Below are positions 36,079-44,933 of a stretch of 64,000 nt of DNA, one piece after another (positions within the stretch are counted from its first letter, which is position 1; each line of letters starts with the position of its first letter). The DNA comes from Rhodococcus sp. 14-2483-1-2 (GTDB lineage: Bacteria; Actinomycetota; Actinomycetes; Mycobacteriales; Mycobacteriaceae): the NCBI RefSeq assembly GCF_002259405.1, contig NZ_NPFW01000003.1, positions 84,904-148,903 of the forward strand. The letters are read 5' to 3'. The notes under the pieces were generated by a model, which saw nothing but the letters and a program-made list of their open reading frames with translations, did no database searches and had not been told where the DNA came from. Both the position numbers and the translations under genes were made by a program.

Positions 36079-39000
36079 TCAGTGCTGCGGGCGAACGATG
36101 GGGAACAGGATCGTGTCACGAATGCTGAGACCGGTCAGGTTCATGACGAGCCTGTCGACGCCGAGCCCCATTCCGCCGGTCGGCGGCATGCCGTACTCCA
36201 GCGCTTCCAGGAAATCCTCGTCCACCTGCATCGCCTCCGCATCGCCGGCCGCAGCCAGCAACGACTGGGTGACGAGACGCTCACGCTGGTCGACCGGGTC
36301 CACCAACTCGGAATAGGCGGTGCCCTGTTCGGCACCGAAGATCACCAGGTCCCACTTCTCGGCGAGCCGTCCATCGCTGCGATGCGGCCTGGTCAGCGGA
36401 GCGTTCTCCTTCGGGAAGTCCGTGTAGAACACGGGCGTCGTCGTCTGCCCCTCGCAGAGCTCCTCGTAGATGCCTTCGAGCGCCGCTCCCCACGTCGGGT
36501 CCTCGACCAGCTCGGCACCGACCTTCTCTGCGTGTCGCAGCAGCTCCGCCTTCGGAGTATCGGCCGTGATCTCCTCACCGAGTGCCTCGGACACGGCCTG
36601 GCACATCGTCTTGACCGGCCAGTTGCCGGAGAGGTCGTACTCGACGATCTTGCCGTCACGGTCGGCACGCCGAGCGATCGGCTCACCGTGGACGGCGATC
36701 GCAGCCTCCTGAATCAGCTGCTGCGTCAGCATGCGCATGGTGTTGTAGTCGCCGTAGGTCTCGTAGACCTCGAGGGACGTGAACTCGGGGTTGTGCTTGA
36801 AGTCCGCTCCTTCGTTGCGGAATTGCCGACCCACTTCGAATACCTTCTCCATCCCTCCGACCAGCAGCCGCTTGAGGTGAAGCTCCGTGGCGATACGCAG
36901 ATAGAGATCCATGTCGTAGGCATTGATGTGCGTCTCGAAGGGACGTGCGTTCGCCCCACCGTGCACGGTCTGCAGAATGGGTGTCTCCACCTCGGTGAAT
37001 CCCCGGCTCTGCAGTGAGTCGCGGATACTGCGCACCACCGTCGCACGCTGGTAGGCCACAGTTCGGGCCTCCGGCCGAACGATCAGGTCCACATACCGCA
37101 TGCGAATCCTGGCCTCGGGATCGATGAGGCCCTTGTGCTTGTCGGGAAGAGGGCGCAGGGACTTGCTGGTCATCATGACCGACGTCGCCCGCACGCTCAG
37201 CTCTCCCTTGTGGGTGGTCACGACCTCACCCGTGACCCCTACCTGGTCGCCGAGGTCCACGGAATGCTCCCAGAAATGCAGGTCGCTCGCCCCGAGGTGC
37301 TGCACGTCGACCATGACCTGCAGGTCGCCGCTGCCGTCGCGCAAGGTGGCGAACGCGACGCTTCCCATGTCGCGCTTGAGGACGACCCGTCCGACCACGG
37401 AGACGACCGTGCCGGTCTCGGTGTCGACGGGCAGCTCGCCCGCTTCGTCCCTGACCTGCGCCAGAGTGTGAGTTCGTGGTGCTGTGGCCGGATAGGGGTC
37501 GACGCCCTCCTCGCGGAGTCGGTCGAGCTTGAGCCGTCGCACCCGCATCTGATCCGGCAGACGGTCGATCGACAATGCCTCGGCGACCACGTCCCGCGCC
37601 GGGGGAATCAGCGTCCGGACCTGCTCGGCGTACTCCTCGTGTCCGGTCGCGAGACCGTCGTCGCCGCGGCCTCGGCGTCGCAACAGGTTGATCGAGGGAA
37701 CCGTCAGGAAGCCCTCGGCGCTACCGGCGGCCGTGCCCACCCGCGGCAGGTCGGAGGCGTACTCGTAGCCCATGTAGCGCGGCTGCCAGTCCGGTAGGTA
37801 CTTCGCATTCGATCGGTACAACGACTCGAGCTGCCATGTCTTGCTCGCGAGCAGCAGGCCCTGCCGCCAGACCCGAGCGACCGGCCCTGCCCCGACCTGA
37901 GCACCACGCTCGAAGGCTTCGCGGAACATCGCGAAGTTGAGCGAGACAGGGCCGACACCGATGCGCGAGGCCTGCGCCGCGAGCGCACCGACGAGAAACT
38001 CGACGAGTCCGTTGTCGGCCGTGGGATCTCGACGCATCAAGTCCAGCGACAGACCGGTCCTGCCCCACGGGACGAAGCTCAGGAACCCTCGTAGCCGTCC
38101 GGTCTCGTCGGTCGCCCGCACCAGGACGCAGTCGCCGTCGAGAGGATCCGCAAGTCGGCCCAGTGCCATGGAGAACCCACGCTCGTCGCCGCCGTCGCCG
38201 CGCCAGTGCTCTGCCGCGTCCGCGAGCGCCGCGAAGTCCTCGGCGCTCAGCGCCGAGTGCCGCAGCACTGTGGCGGTGTACCCGCGTCGCTGCAGTCGAT
38301 CGACCGACCGCCGCACCTCCTTCATCCCCGGAGCGTTCAACGAGAACGTCGCCATGTCCACGATCGCCTCGTCGCCGATATCGAGCATCGTCAGTCCGGC
38401 GTCGGCGTAGGCCTGGGCTCCGCTGTGGCCGGCCCCCATCACGGCGAGGGACAGGCCCTGCTCGCGAGACCACCGTCGCCAGGCCTCGATGGCCCCGGGC
38501 CAGTACTCTCGTTCACCGATCGGATTGCCGCTCGCCAGGCATACCGAACCGATCGCACGGTAGGAAATCCCGGCGTGCGCCGTCCCTGCGTCACCGGAGT
38601 CCCATACGACCCCCTTGTCGCGACGCGTCGCGAAGTAGCCGAGCGAGTCCTCGTCACCGTGGTCCCGCAGCATTCCCCGCACGATGGCTTCGTCGATCGC
38701 CTCGGGCGTCGTGCTCTTGCGCGGTGCACCGAAGAAAATCCCTGCGGCACCGATGACCACGACGGCCCCGACGAACCCCACGATGGCGCGAACCCAAATG
38801 GGCGCGCTGACTCCCGACATCAGATCACCTCCGGCACGCCCGACGTCGGCGAACATCGTCGACAGGACGTACGCTGCGGCACTGCCGATGCCGTCGGCAG
38901 TGCCGAATGCACGCACCAATACCGAGCCGAGCAGCAGCATCACGACGCCACCGCCGAGGAAGACCGCAAGGGCACGGCGCAGGCTCCCCGGCACGCGACG

Positions 39001-39420
39001 CGCCACGAACTGTGCCCGCACTCGCCACGCCAGCACCACCAATGCGAGGCTGACGAGCACTCCGAGGATGTTCGGAACCACGTGTTCGCCGTCGACGACG
39101 TTCCAGACCCGACCGATGCTCGGGATGACGAACCACCACGCGACCAGAACAACGAGGGCAGGTCGAAGTCGTCGCCGAAGGGCCACGCCCATCACGTACA
39201 GCAGCGCGGCGTAGACGAGTCCCGGGTATACAGGCACCAGCAAAAGCGAAACGATGTCGTCGTCCGCCGCGAAGTAGCGGTACCACGGCGGCACCAGTGT
39301 GATCAGCAGGACGAAGGTCGCGAAAAGAAAAGCAGCCGCGGCAAACAGGTCGGGCCAACGGTCGGGGGATGGCCGCTGAGGCTGGATTGCGCCGCGTTCC
39401 TCTTTTTGCTCCACAGTCAT
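36079..39420 (-). CDS. lysX: Bifunctional lysylphosphatidylglycerol synthetase / lysine-tRNA ligase LysX
   Basis: A 1113-residue two-part protein. The N-terminal half has about seven membrane segments (to about residue 220) and a soluble phosphatidylglycerol lysyltransferase domain (GNAT-like, about 240-560). The C-terminal half is a class II lysyl-tRNA synthetase: OB fold with VVGRVVLKRDMG, motif 2 FRNEGADFKHNPEF, and motif 3 GLGVDRLVM near the end. It charges tRNA with lysine and transfers it to phosphatidylglycerol, making the membrane less anionic and more resistant to cationic peptides. The start used has a GGGAGGT site; the longer upstream frame is not family-like. Confidence 0.95.
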   Translation of the reverse strand: MTVEQKEERGAIQPQRPSPDRWPDLFAAAAFLFATFVLLITLVPPWYRYFAADDDIVSLLLVPVYPGLVYAALLYVMGVALRRRLRPALVVLVAWWFVIPSIGRVWNVVDGEHVVPNILGVLVSLALVVLAWRVRAQFVARRVPGSLRRALAVFLGGGVVMLLLGSVLVRAFGTADGIGSAAAYVLSTMFADVGRAGGDLMSGVSAPIWVRAIVGFVGAVVVIGAAGIFFGAPRKSTTPEAIDEAIVRGMLRDHGDEDSLGYFATRRDKGVVWDSGDAGTAHAGISYRAIGSVCLASGNPIGEREYWPGAIEAWRRWSREQGLSLAVMGAGHSGAQAYADAGLTMLDIGDEAIVDMATFSLNAPGMKEVRRSVDRLQRRGYTATVLRHSALSAEDFAALADAAEHWRGDGGDERGFSMALGRLADPLDGDCVLVRATDETGRLRGFLSFVPWGRTGLSLDLMRRDPTADNGLVEFLVGALAAQASRIGVGPVSLNFAMFREAFERGAQVGAGPVARVWRQGLLLASKTWQLESLYRSNAKYLPDWQPRYMGYEYASDLPRVGTAAGSAEGFLTVPSINLLRRRGRGDDGLATGHEEYAEQVRTLIPPARDVVAEALSIDRLPDQMRVRRLKLDRLREEGVDPYPATAPRTHTLAQVRDEAGELPVDTETGTVVSVVGRVVLKRDMGSVAFATLRDGSGDLQVMVDVQHLGASDLHFWEHSVDLGDQVGVTGEVVTTHKGELSVRATSVMMTSKSLRPLPDKHKGLIDPEARIRMRYVDLIVRPEARTVAYQRATVVRSIRDSLQSRGFTEVETPILQTVHGGANARPFETHINAYDMDLYLRIATELHLKRLLVGGMEKVFEVGRQFRNEGADFKHNPEFTSLEVYETYGDYNTMRMLTQQLIQEAAIAVHGEPIARRADRDGKIVEYDLSGNWPVKTMCQAVSEALGEEITADTPKAELLRHAEKVGAELVEDPTWGAALEGIYEELCEGQTTTPVFYTDFPKENAPLTRPHRSDGRLAEKWDLVIFGAEQGTAYSELVDPVDQRERLVTQSLLAAAGDAEAMQVDEDFLEALEYGMPPTGGMGLGVDRLVMNLTGLSIRDTILFPIVRPQH

Positions 39421-39731
39421 GAAAGGGATACCTCCCGCGAACGAGCCGCCCCTGGGCGGCAATTCTTTTCCGGACATGCCATTTGAAGATGCTCGCGCGG
39501 GCAAGGTTCCCCTGCACGTCGGCCGTCGGATCACGTTGGGCGACCGCCGAATCGAGCGTATCCGAATGTGGACGTCGTCATGATGCGGAAAGCGAAAAGA
39601 TTCACAATGCCTGTTTTGCCGAACAATGTAGGCGGACTCAGATAATTGCACCGCGATAAGCTGCGGTGCCGAAATGAAACCGCCAGAGCCGAACGGCGAC
39701 AACCTGATTGCGAATGCGGCAGACTGTCCCT
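39421..39731. other. Intergenic region between lysX and a membrane protein gene
   Basis: This 311-base gap between divergent genes presumably holds both promoters. A 7-bp inverted repeat GCACCGC / GCGGTGC lies at 39648-39669 with an 8-base loop, about 60 bases upstream of the transporter-like gene. No gene is seen. Confidence 0.4.
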
Positions 39732-40568
39732 ATGACCCTCGGTCTCACCACTGCTGTTGTCGCCGCCATTTGCTACGGCGTCGGGTCGATCCTGCAGGCA
39801 GCCGCGGCACGCGGCACAGCCCAGGTCGAGGGACTCGATCCGCGGTTGCTCGTCCGGCTCCTGAGATCGTGGAAGTATCTGCTCGGAGTGGGCCTCGACG
39901 GCCTCGGGTTCCTGCTCGGTCTCGTCGCCGTCCGTTCCCTCCCGCTGTTCGTCGTCCAGTCCATCGTGGCGAGCTTCCTCGCCATCACCGCCATCCTGGG
40001 CGCGATCTTCCTGAAAATGCCCCTCTCGCGCCGAGACAAGGTGGGTATCGCGGTCGTCGTCATCGGCCTCGTACTCGTCGGGTCCTCGGCGGCCGAGGAC
40101 GCCGAGGTCGCCGTATCGGCGGCCGAGACCTGGGGGGTCCTCATCGCCACCGTCGTGCTCGTGGTGCTTGCCATCCCCGCAGGGCGGCTCAACGGTGCCG
40201 CGGGCGCGACGGCTATGGGTGCCGTGGCCGGCCTGGCTTTCGGGGCAACGGCAGTGGCAGCGCGGATGCTGCCCGACGACCTCGCGGCCATCCCCGCCAG
40301 CCCCGCCACCTGGGCGTTGGTGCTGGGCGGAGTGACCGCGCTCCTGACCTACTCGGTGGCCCTGCAGCGTGGCACCGTGACGCAGGCGACGGCCCCCGTC
40401 GTCGTGGGCGAGACCATCGCGCCTGCGATCGTCGGTTTGACTCTGCTGGGCGATGCACCACGGCCGGGATGGGGAATCGTTGCTGCGATCGGTTTCGTCA
40501 TGGCTGTCGCCGGAGCGGTCAGCCTCGCTCGTCATGGAGAAATCGAGGAAGAGGCACCCACGACGTGA
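39732..40568 (+). CDS. Multi-pass membrane protein of the DMT/EamA type
   Basis: A 278-residue integral membrane protein with nine or ten hydrophobic segments and an internal repeat pattern like drug/metabolite transporters. The N-terminal segment (ICYGVGSILQAAAAR) is typical of an actinobacterial family of unknown substrate. The ATG at 39732 is chosen; an ATG 18 bases upstream and a TTG 24 bases upstream are alternatives. It is convergent with the DUF998-like gene, five bases apart. Confidence 0.75.
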   Translation: MTLGLTTAVVAAICYGVGSILQAAAARGTAQVEGLDPRLLVRLLRSWKYLLGVGLDGLGFLLGLVAVRSLPLFVVQSIVASFLAITAILGAIFLKMPLSRRDKVGIAVVVIGLVLVGSSAAEDAEVAVSAAETWGVLIATVVLVVLAIPAGRLNGAAGATAMGAVAGLAFGATAVAARMLPDDLAAIPASPATWALVLGGVTALLTYSVALQRGTVTQATAPVVVGETIAPAIVGLTLLGDAPRPGWGIVAAIGFVMAVAGAVSLARHGEIEEEAPTT

Positions 40569-40572
40569 GCGC

Positions 40573-41211
40573 CTACTGTCGGCCCCGCGCCGCGACCACC
40601 CCGAGGCAGACGATCCAGGCGCTGATGCCGACGATGTGAATGCGCTGGGACACACCCACAGCCGATGACGGCTCGGTGGCACTGTCGAAATACCCGAAGA
40701 CGAGACTGGCGACCACTCCGACAATCCAGAAAGTCCACCACGCGAACCTTTTCAACCATCGAGAACCGGTGGTACGTGTCGCGAACCAGACCGCAGCGAC
40801 ACCGGTGAACAGTGCAACGTTGGAGAGCAGGCTTGCGCCATCGTGAATCTGCAACTGCAGCTGGTCGGACGGTGACGAACACGTGACGCTCGGGCCGCAC
40901 GGGGCCGACACCACGGCGGCTGCGATTGCTCCGAGCGCAAAGACCACCGTCGCCCAGACAGCGACCTCACGCCACCACCCCGAGGGCAGCGCCGACCTCA
41001 CCGGCGGCAGTAGCGCGACCACAAGCACGGCACACACGACGTCGGTGACGCGCAACAACACTGCGTACGGCTCCCCCGGGGCCTGCAATTCGCTGACGAC
41101 CTCACCCAGGCCACGAAAGTCACGCAGCACCCAATCGATCAGGAAGTTGGCGTAGAGAAACGCGGCCACCAGACCGATCCCGATCAGGACTCGCGAACGA
41201 ATGTCGGTCAC
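40573..41211 (-). CDS. DUF998-like membrane protein
   Basis: A 212-residue protein with six predicted membrane segments. The IHDGASLLSNVALF segment with its His and the overall layout recall DUF998 proteins of unknown function. The GTG start overlaps the stop of the LssY-domain gene (GTGA), so they form an operon. Confidence 0.68.
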   Translation of the reverse strand: MTDIRSRVLIGIGLVAAFLYANFLIDWVLRDFRGLGEVVSELQAPGEPYAVLLRVTDVVCAVLVVALLPPVRSALPSGWWREVAVWATVVFALGAIAAAVVSAPCGPSVTCSSPSDQLQLQIHDGASLLSNVALFTGVAAVWFATRTTGSRWLKRFAWWTFWIVGVVASLVFGYFDSATEPSSAVGVSQRIHIVGISAWIVCLGVVAARGRQ

Positions 41212-42494
41212 GAGTCGATCCGATCACTTCGACTGCGCCGATTCGACCATTCCCGCGAACGTGGACTCGAAAGTGCAAGCAGCACAAGGATACTCCCGCC
41301 GATGGCCGGAAGATCACCGATACCGAGCGGAGCCCGGTTCCCCAGAGTGGACGCAAAACCCACCAACGACGTCAAGGCACACGCGGACATCAGGCCGAGT
41401 CGGGCCCACTGATAGCCGGACATGACCCGCAGGGCGAGGAACACATCGATCACCGTCAACGAGACGAGCACGGCCACCACCGTCCCTACGGTGACCGTGT
41501 TCGTCAGATCCACCACGTCGCGGCTTCCCAGCCGGACAAGCAGATCCGGAGCCGTGAGCAGCAGCAGTGCCAGTGTGAGGTAGCAGGCACCCCTGAGCAG
41601 TGCCAAGCTCGATCCGAGCATGATCATCGCGGGACGGCGGTCCCGGCTGTCTGTCGGGACATCGTGCTGGAGCGACGATGTCGTGACGGCGCTCAGATCG
41701 AGGATCGGCAGATCGCCGTCGGTGAGGATGCGATCGCCTCCCCCGTTCCGGGTGTGATAGCCGGAAGCAAAGCGCTCGAGCGTCCGCACCGTCACCGCCG
41801 GCGCAGCCTCCGTGAGGGTACCCACGACGAAGTCGCGTTCGACGTCGATGTCCTCCTCGATCTTGTGCGTCACCTGCAATGTGAAGAGCGACAGTCCTAC
41901 TCGTCGGTCGTACGTCGCGGCACCCAGCCAGTGCACCGGGAAGCCACCCGGTAGCAACCATCCCGGCGGGCATCGCCACAGTCGCAGGTGGTGTCGCTTC
42001 GAAGGACTGCCTGCCACCTCGCGCTGATAGGCGAAATCCTGCTGTCGACCGAAGAGATACAAAGGACTCACCGGTGCCTGCGGGTAACTGCGCCTCGACG
42101 CGATACGACGCACCAGTCGCCACGAGGTGCCGAGGCCGAGATCGTCGGCGCGCGTCCACCCGGCGGCATCGAAAGCCTCTTGAATCTGTGCTTCGTCGCC
42201 CAGCAATCCGAGGTTGACGGGGTCGCCCAGCAGCCCATCGCTGGTGCGCGCGCGTCCGATGAAATAGTTCGGCACGTAGACGCTGGTGAGGATGCCATGC
42301 AGCCGAGGAAGTACGAGGTAGGTGACGAAGAGCCAGAAGACCACGAGCAGCGGTAGTTGCCAGCCACCGACCACGCCGTCGCGCAGCAGGACATAGGCCA
42401 ACCAGATTGCCGCCACACCCGAATAGGCGAAGAACGCCCAATCCACGACACCGACGAGCGAGAGCTCACGATCCTGCGATCGGTCGATCGACAT
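41208..42494 (-). CDS. Membrane protein with LssY C-terminal-like domain
   Basis: A 428-residue protein. Two N-terminal membrane segments (about 20-80) precede a soluble domain (about 85-260) with the pattern DPVNLGLLGDEAQIQEAFDAAGW and IDVERDFVV typical of the LssY C-terminal domain, then four more membrane segments. The function is unknown. The ATG (MSIDRS) is taken; a GTG five codons upstream is possible. Confidence 0.7.
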   Translation of the reverse strand: MSIDRSQDRELSLVGVVDWAFFAYSGVAAIWLAYVLLRDGVVGGWQLPLLVVFWLFVTYLVLPRLHGILTSVYVPNYFIGRARTSDGLLGDPVNLGLLGDEAQIQEAFDAAGWTRADDLGLGTSWRLVRRIASRRSYPQAPVSPLYLFGRQQDFAYQREVAGSPSKRHHLRLWRCPPGWLLPGGFPVHWLGAATYDRRVGLSLFTLQVTHKIEEDIDVERDFVVGTLTEAAPAVTVRTLERFASGYHTRNGGGDRILTDGDLPILDLSAVTTSSLQHDVPTDSRDRRPAMIMLGSSLALLRGACYLTLALLLLTAPDLLVRLGSRDVVDLTNTVTVGTVVAVLVSLTVIDVFLALRVMSGYQWARLGLMSACALTSLVGFASTLGNRAPLGIGDLPAIGGSILVLLALSSPRSREWSNRRSRSDRIDS

Positions 42495-42796
42495 ATTCCG
42501 ATTCTGCACGAAGTCCCACCGGCGGTATGACCGATTACTCGAATCGGCCCAAGACCCCTACGGGGTCGTGAGTTCGCATACGCGCTGTCACACAACGGAA
42601 CAGCCGGCCGAATCGTCGGCCCATCGTGACCATGCTTCGGTACGGGTGTCGGCGGCATCGACGACGAATGCGCCGGCGGGGTCACGTGAGCTTTCGATTC
42701 GGACCAACTGGTGAAGCGCCCACACAGGTCCCACGCGTTTGCCTCGAAGCGGGATGCTTGCCTGGCGCTCGCGATTCGCTTCGCGACGGCGGGCGG

Positions 42797-43098
42797 GATC
42801 TGCGGCCGACCGACATCACCGGACACCGCACGGACGACGGCAAGCTGTACCTGTGCAGGATCACGGACATGTGGTCCAACAGGATCGTCCGCTACTCGAT
42901 CCCCTCCCGAATGAAGGCCTCGTCGGCGGTGTCCACGTCGGATAATGCTGTGGTGCAAAGGAGCTCGGTGGGGGGCGACCGTTCACTCGGATCGCGACCG
43001 CCAATTCCGGTCCGGGAATTCGGTGCATGCTCTCTTGCGCAACGGATTACGAGGTTCCATGGGCCGGGTCGGGGCGTGTGGTGACAACGCCCTTTGCT
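42797..43098 (+). pseudogene. IS3-family transposase remnant (OrfB C-terminal region)
   Basis: Frame 2 reads TDITGHRTDDGKLYLCRITD, then SNRIVRYSIPSRMKAS; after about 42965 the similarity continues one frame over with VHSDRDRQFRSGNSVHAL and GSMGRVGACGDN. These are the conserved DDE-region blocks of IS3-group OrfB transposases, containing the first two Asp residues, so the gene is frameshifted and lacks its C terminus (no Glu block). No intact terminal repeats were found. The rest of 42495-43329 shows no gene I can support. Confidence 0.78.
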
Positions 43099-43329
43099 CG
43101 GTGTGTCGCTCACCGAAGAGGTGACGGCATTGCACCTGTGCGACAACCCGATCTGTGTACGGGGTGCGCCACGTCGTCGACGGGTCGCAGTCACAGAACC
43201 TGCGCGACAGGGTAGCCAAGCGACGCGGGGGTGACCCGCGGGAACGTCTCCTTTTTGCGTTCACCGATCGCCTCGCGGTGTACGGTGACCGCGGGGATGG
43301 GTACAGCTCGGGAAGAATGTCGGGGGATC

Positions 43330-44511
43330 ATGACTCTGTTCGGTGTGCTCGATCGCGTATTGGCTCGACGACTGCCTCTGGAGCCTCCGGACGATCCTCA
43401 TGCCTCGATCCTTCCGACCCCGATCGACAACGACGCCTTCTTTCTCACCCCTCCCGGCATCGAAGACCTTGCACCCGGTGCGGTGATCCGGCAGCGCACG
43501 ACCCGCGGTCTGGTGCCCCGGCCGCGAACCGCCCTGCATCAGTTCATGGTGCGATCGACCGACGCGCGGGGTCTCCCCGCCGGTGTCACCGCCTCGCTGC
43601 TGATTCCGAAGCGGCCGTGGACCGGGCGCGAACCGCGGCCCGTCGTCGCCCACAACGTGGCCATCGATTCCCTCGGAGCCAAGAGCACGCCGTCGTACCG
43701 GCTCGTGCACGGTGTCGGCGCCGACCTCCCGCCGGTGATGCCGCTCTGGCTCGCTCGCGGATACGCCGTCCTCGTCGCCGATCACCAGGGCCCGCGGATG
43801 TCGTACTCCGAAGGCACGATGGCCGGGCATGCCGTCCTGGACTCGCTACGCGGGATGACGGTCGTCGCCCCGGAGCTCGCCGACAGCCCAGTGGTGGCCT
43901 ACGGCTACAGCGGCGGCGCGATCGCCACCACGTGGACGGCGCAACTGCAGCCGAGGTACGCGCCGGACGTGAGGTTGGTGGGTGCCGTCGCCGGCGGAAC
44001 GCCCACCGACTTCTCGATGCTGTTGGACACCATGAACGGCACCGTCGCGGCCGGCCTGCTGGGCGCGGCGAGCATGGGTCTCGCGCGTGAGCACCCCGAG
44101 ATGGTGGAGTTGTTCGGCCCGAAGGCGCTGCTGTTGGCGTCGTGGGTGAAGGACATGTCCGTCCTCCCCCTGGCTTTGGGCGGGTTGGCACGCATGCGAA
44201 TCGAGGATTTGGCGTCCGAGCCCGACCCGTTCGACTCCGACATCGCGCGGCGGGTGATCGCCGCGAACCGTCCGGGCGCCGACGCGCCGACGGTGCCGGT
44301 CGCGCTCTTCCATGGTTCAGCGAGCAAGTGGATCGGCGATCGCTTCATCCCCGAGGCCGGCGTGACTGCCCTGATCGAGCAGTGGCGCAGCAAGGGTGCC
44401 GACGTGCACTACGAGCCCGTGGCGGGCGACCACTTCATCGGCGCGATGACTGGACTGCCCTTCGTGTTGCGTTGGACTGCAGGGCAATTCGCGGCCAACG
44501 GTTCGGGTTAA
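43330..44511 (+). CDS. Secretory-lipase-family alpha/beta hydrolase
   Basis: A 393-residue serine hydrolase of the secretory lipase (LIP) family that cleaves fatty acyl esters. Nucleophile Ser194 sits in GYSGG; an acidic residue and His in the C-terminal AGDHFIGA segment complete the triad. A signal peptide is not obvious from the chosen start, which has a GGGGGATC site; the longer upstream frame lacks family sequence. The genomic island begins about 40 bases downstream. Confidence 0.8.
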   Translation: MTLFGVLDRVLARRLPLEPPDDPHASILPTPIDNDAFFLTPPGIEDLAPGAVIRQRTTRGLVPRPRTALHQFMVRSTDARGLPAGVTASLLIPKRPWTGREPRPVVAHNVAIDSLGAKSTPSYRLVHGVGADLPPVMPLWLARGYAVLVADHQGPRMSYSEGTMAGHAVLDSLRGMTVVAPELADSPVVAYGYSGGAIATTWTAQLQPRYAPDVRLVGAVAGGTPTDFSMLLDTMNGTVAAGLLGAASMGLAREHPEMVELFGPKALLLASWVKDMSVLPLALGGLARMRIEDLASEPDPFDSDIARRVIAANRPGADAPTVPVALFHGSASKWIGDRFIPEAGVTALIEQWRSKGADVHYEPVAGDHFIGAMTGLPFVLRWTAGQFAANGSG

Positions 44512-44551
44512 CTCGCCGAAGCGAAGTAGCGCTGTGACCTGGTTCTTTTCT

Positions 44552-44597
44552 GTGCCCCCCAGCCGGACTCGAACCGACACTGTGCGCATTTTAAGTC
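44552..44597. repeat. attL: displaced copy of tRNA 3' part
   Basis: Compared with 54495-54539 it shares a perfect 23-base block (44564-44586 with 54506-54528) and, after one mismatch, ten more bases reaching into the anticodon loop. The outer acceptor part is more diverged. It marks the left end of the island. Confidence 0.8.
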
Positions 44598-44640
44598 TGT
44601 CAGACGACGAGTTGGCTAGTGACGACGAGTGACGGCTACG

Positions 44641-44669
44641 TTGACAAAGCTCTGCAGCACAACAGTATT
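44641..44669 (+). promoter_or_regulatory. Candidate sigma-70-type promoter at the island's left end
   Basis: TTGACA (44641-44646), a 17-base spacer and AGTATT (44664-44669). It would drive the HEPN-like gene some 265 bases on. The rest of 44598-44933 shows no gene. Confidence 0.35.
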
Positions 44670-44933
44670 AGCGTTGGATGCGTTTGCCGGGACTGGCGCT
44701 GAACTAACCTACTGCGGACTCACTGCGAACTTGGTCGCAAGTGGAGTGGTGAGCGACGTGGGTGTCAGGCACCAGCAGTTGGTTGGTCCGAATGAACGAT
44801 TCTGTCTACTGACAGATACCACTTATTCGATGGCAGGGCTCAGATCCGCACCCGTTCTCAGTGGTCAGGAAAATTTCTGCAGAAGTCACCACTTTTGAAC
44901 AACGAACTGTCTGCTGAGATAAGGTCCGCTTCC

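Noticed and set aside
43100..43329. A separate ORF before the lipase gene.
   Set aside because: The plus frames here have no ribosome-binding site or family pattern and run into the lipase's upstream region.
44552..44630. A second tRNA gene at the left island end.
   Set aside because: Only the 3' part of the tRNA is present: the 5' acceptor and D arm are missing after the anticodon loop, so it is an attachment-site copy.
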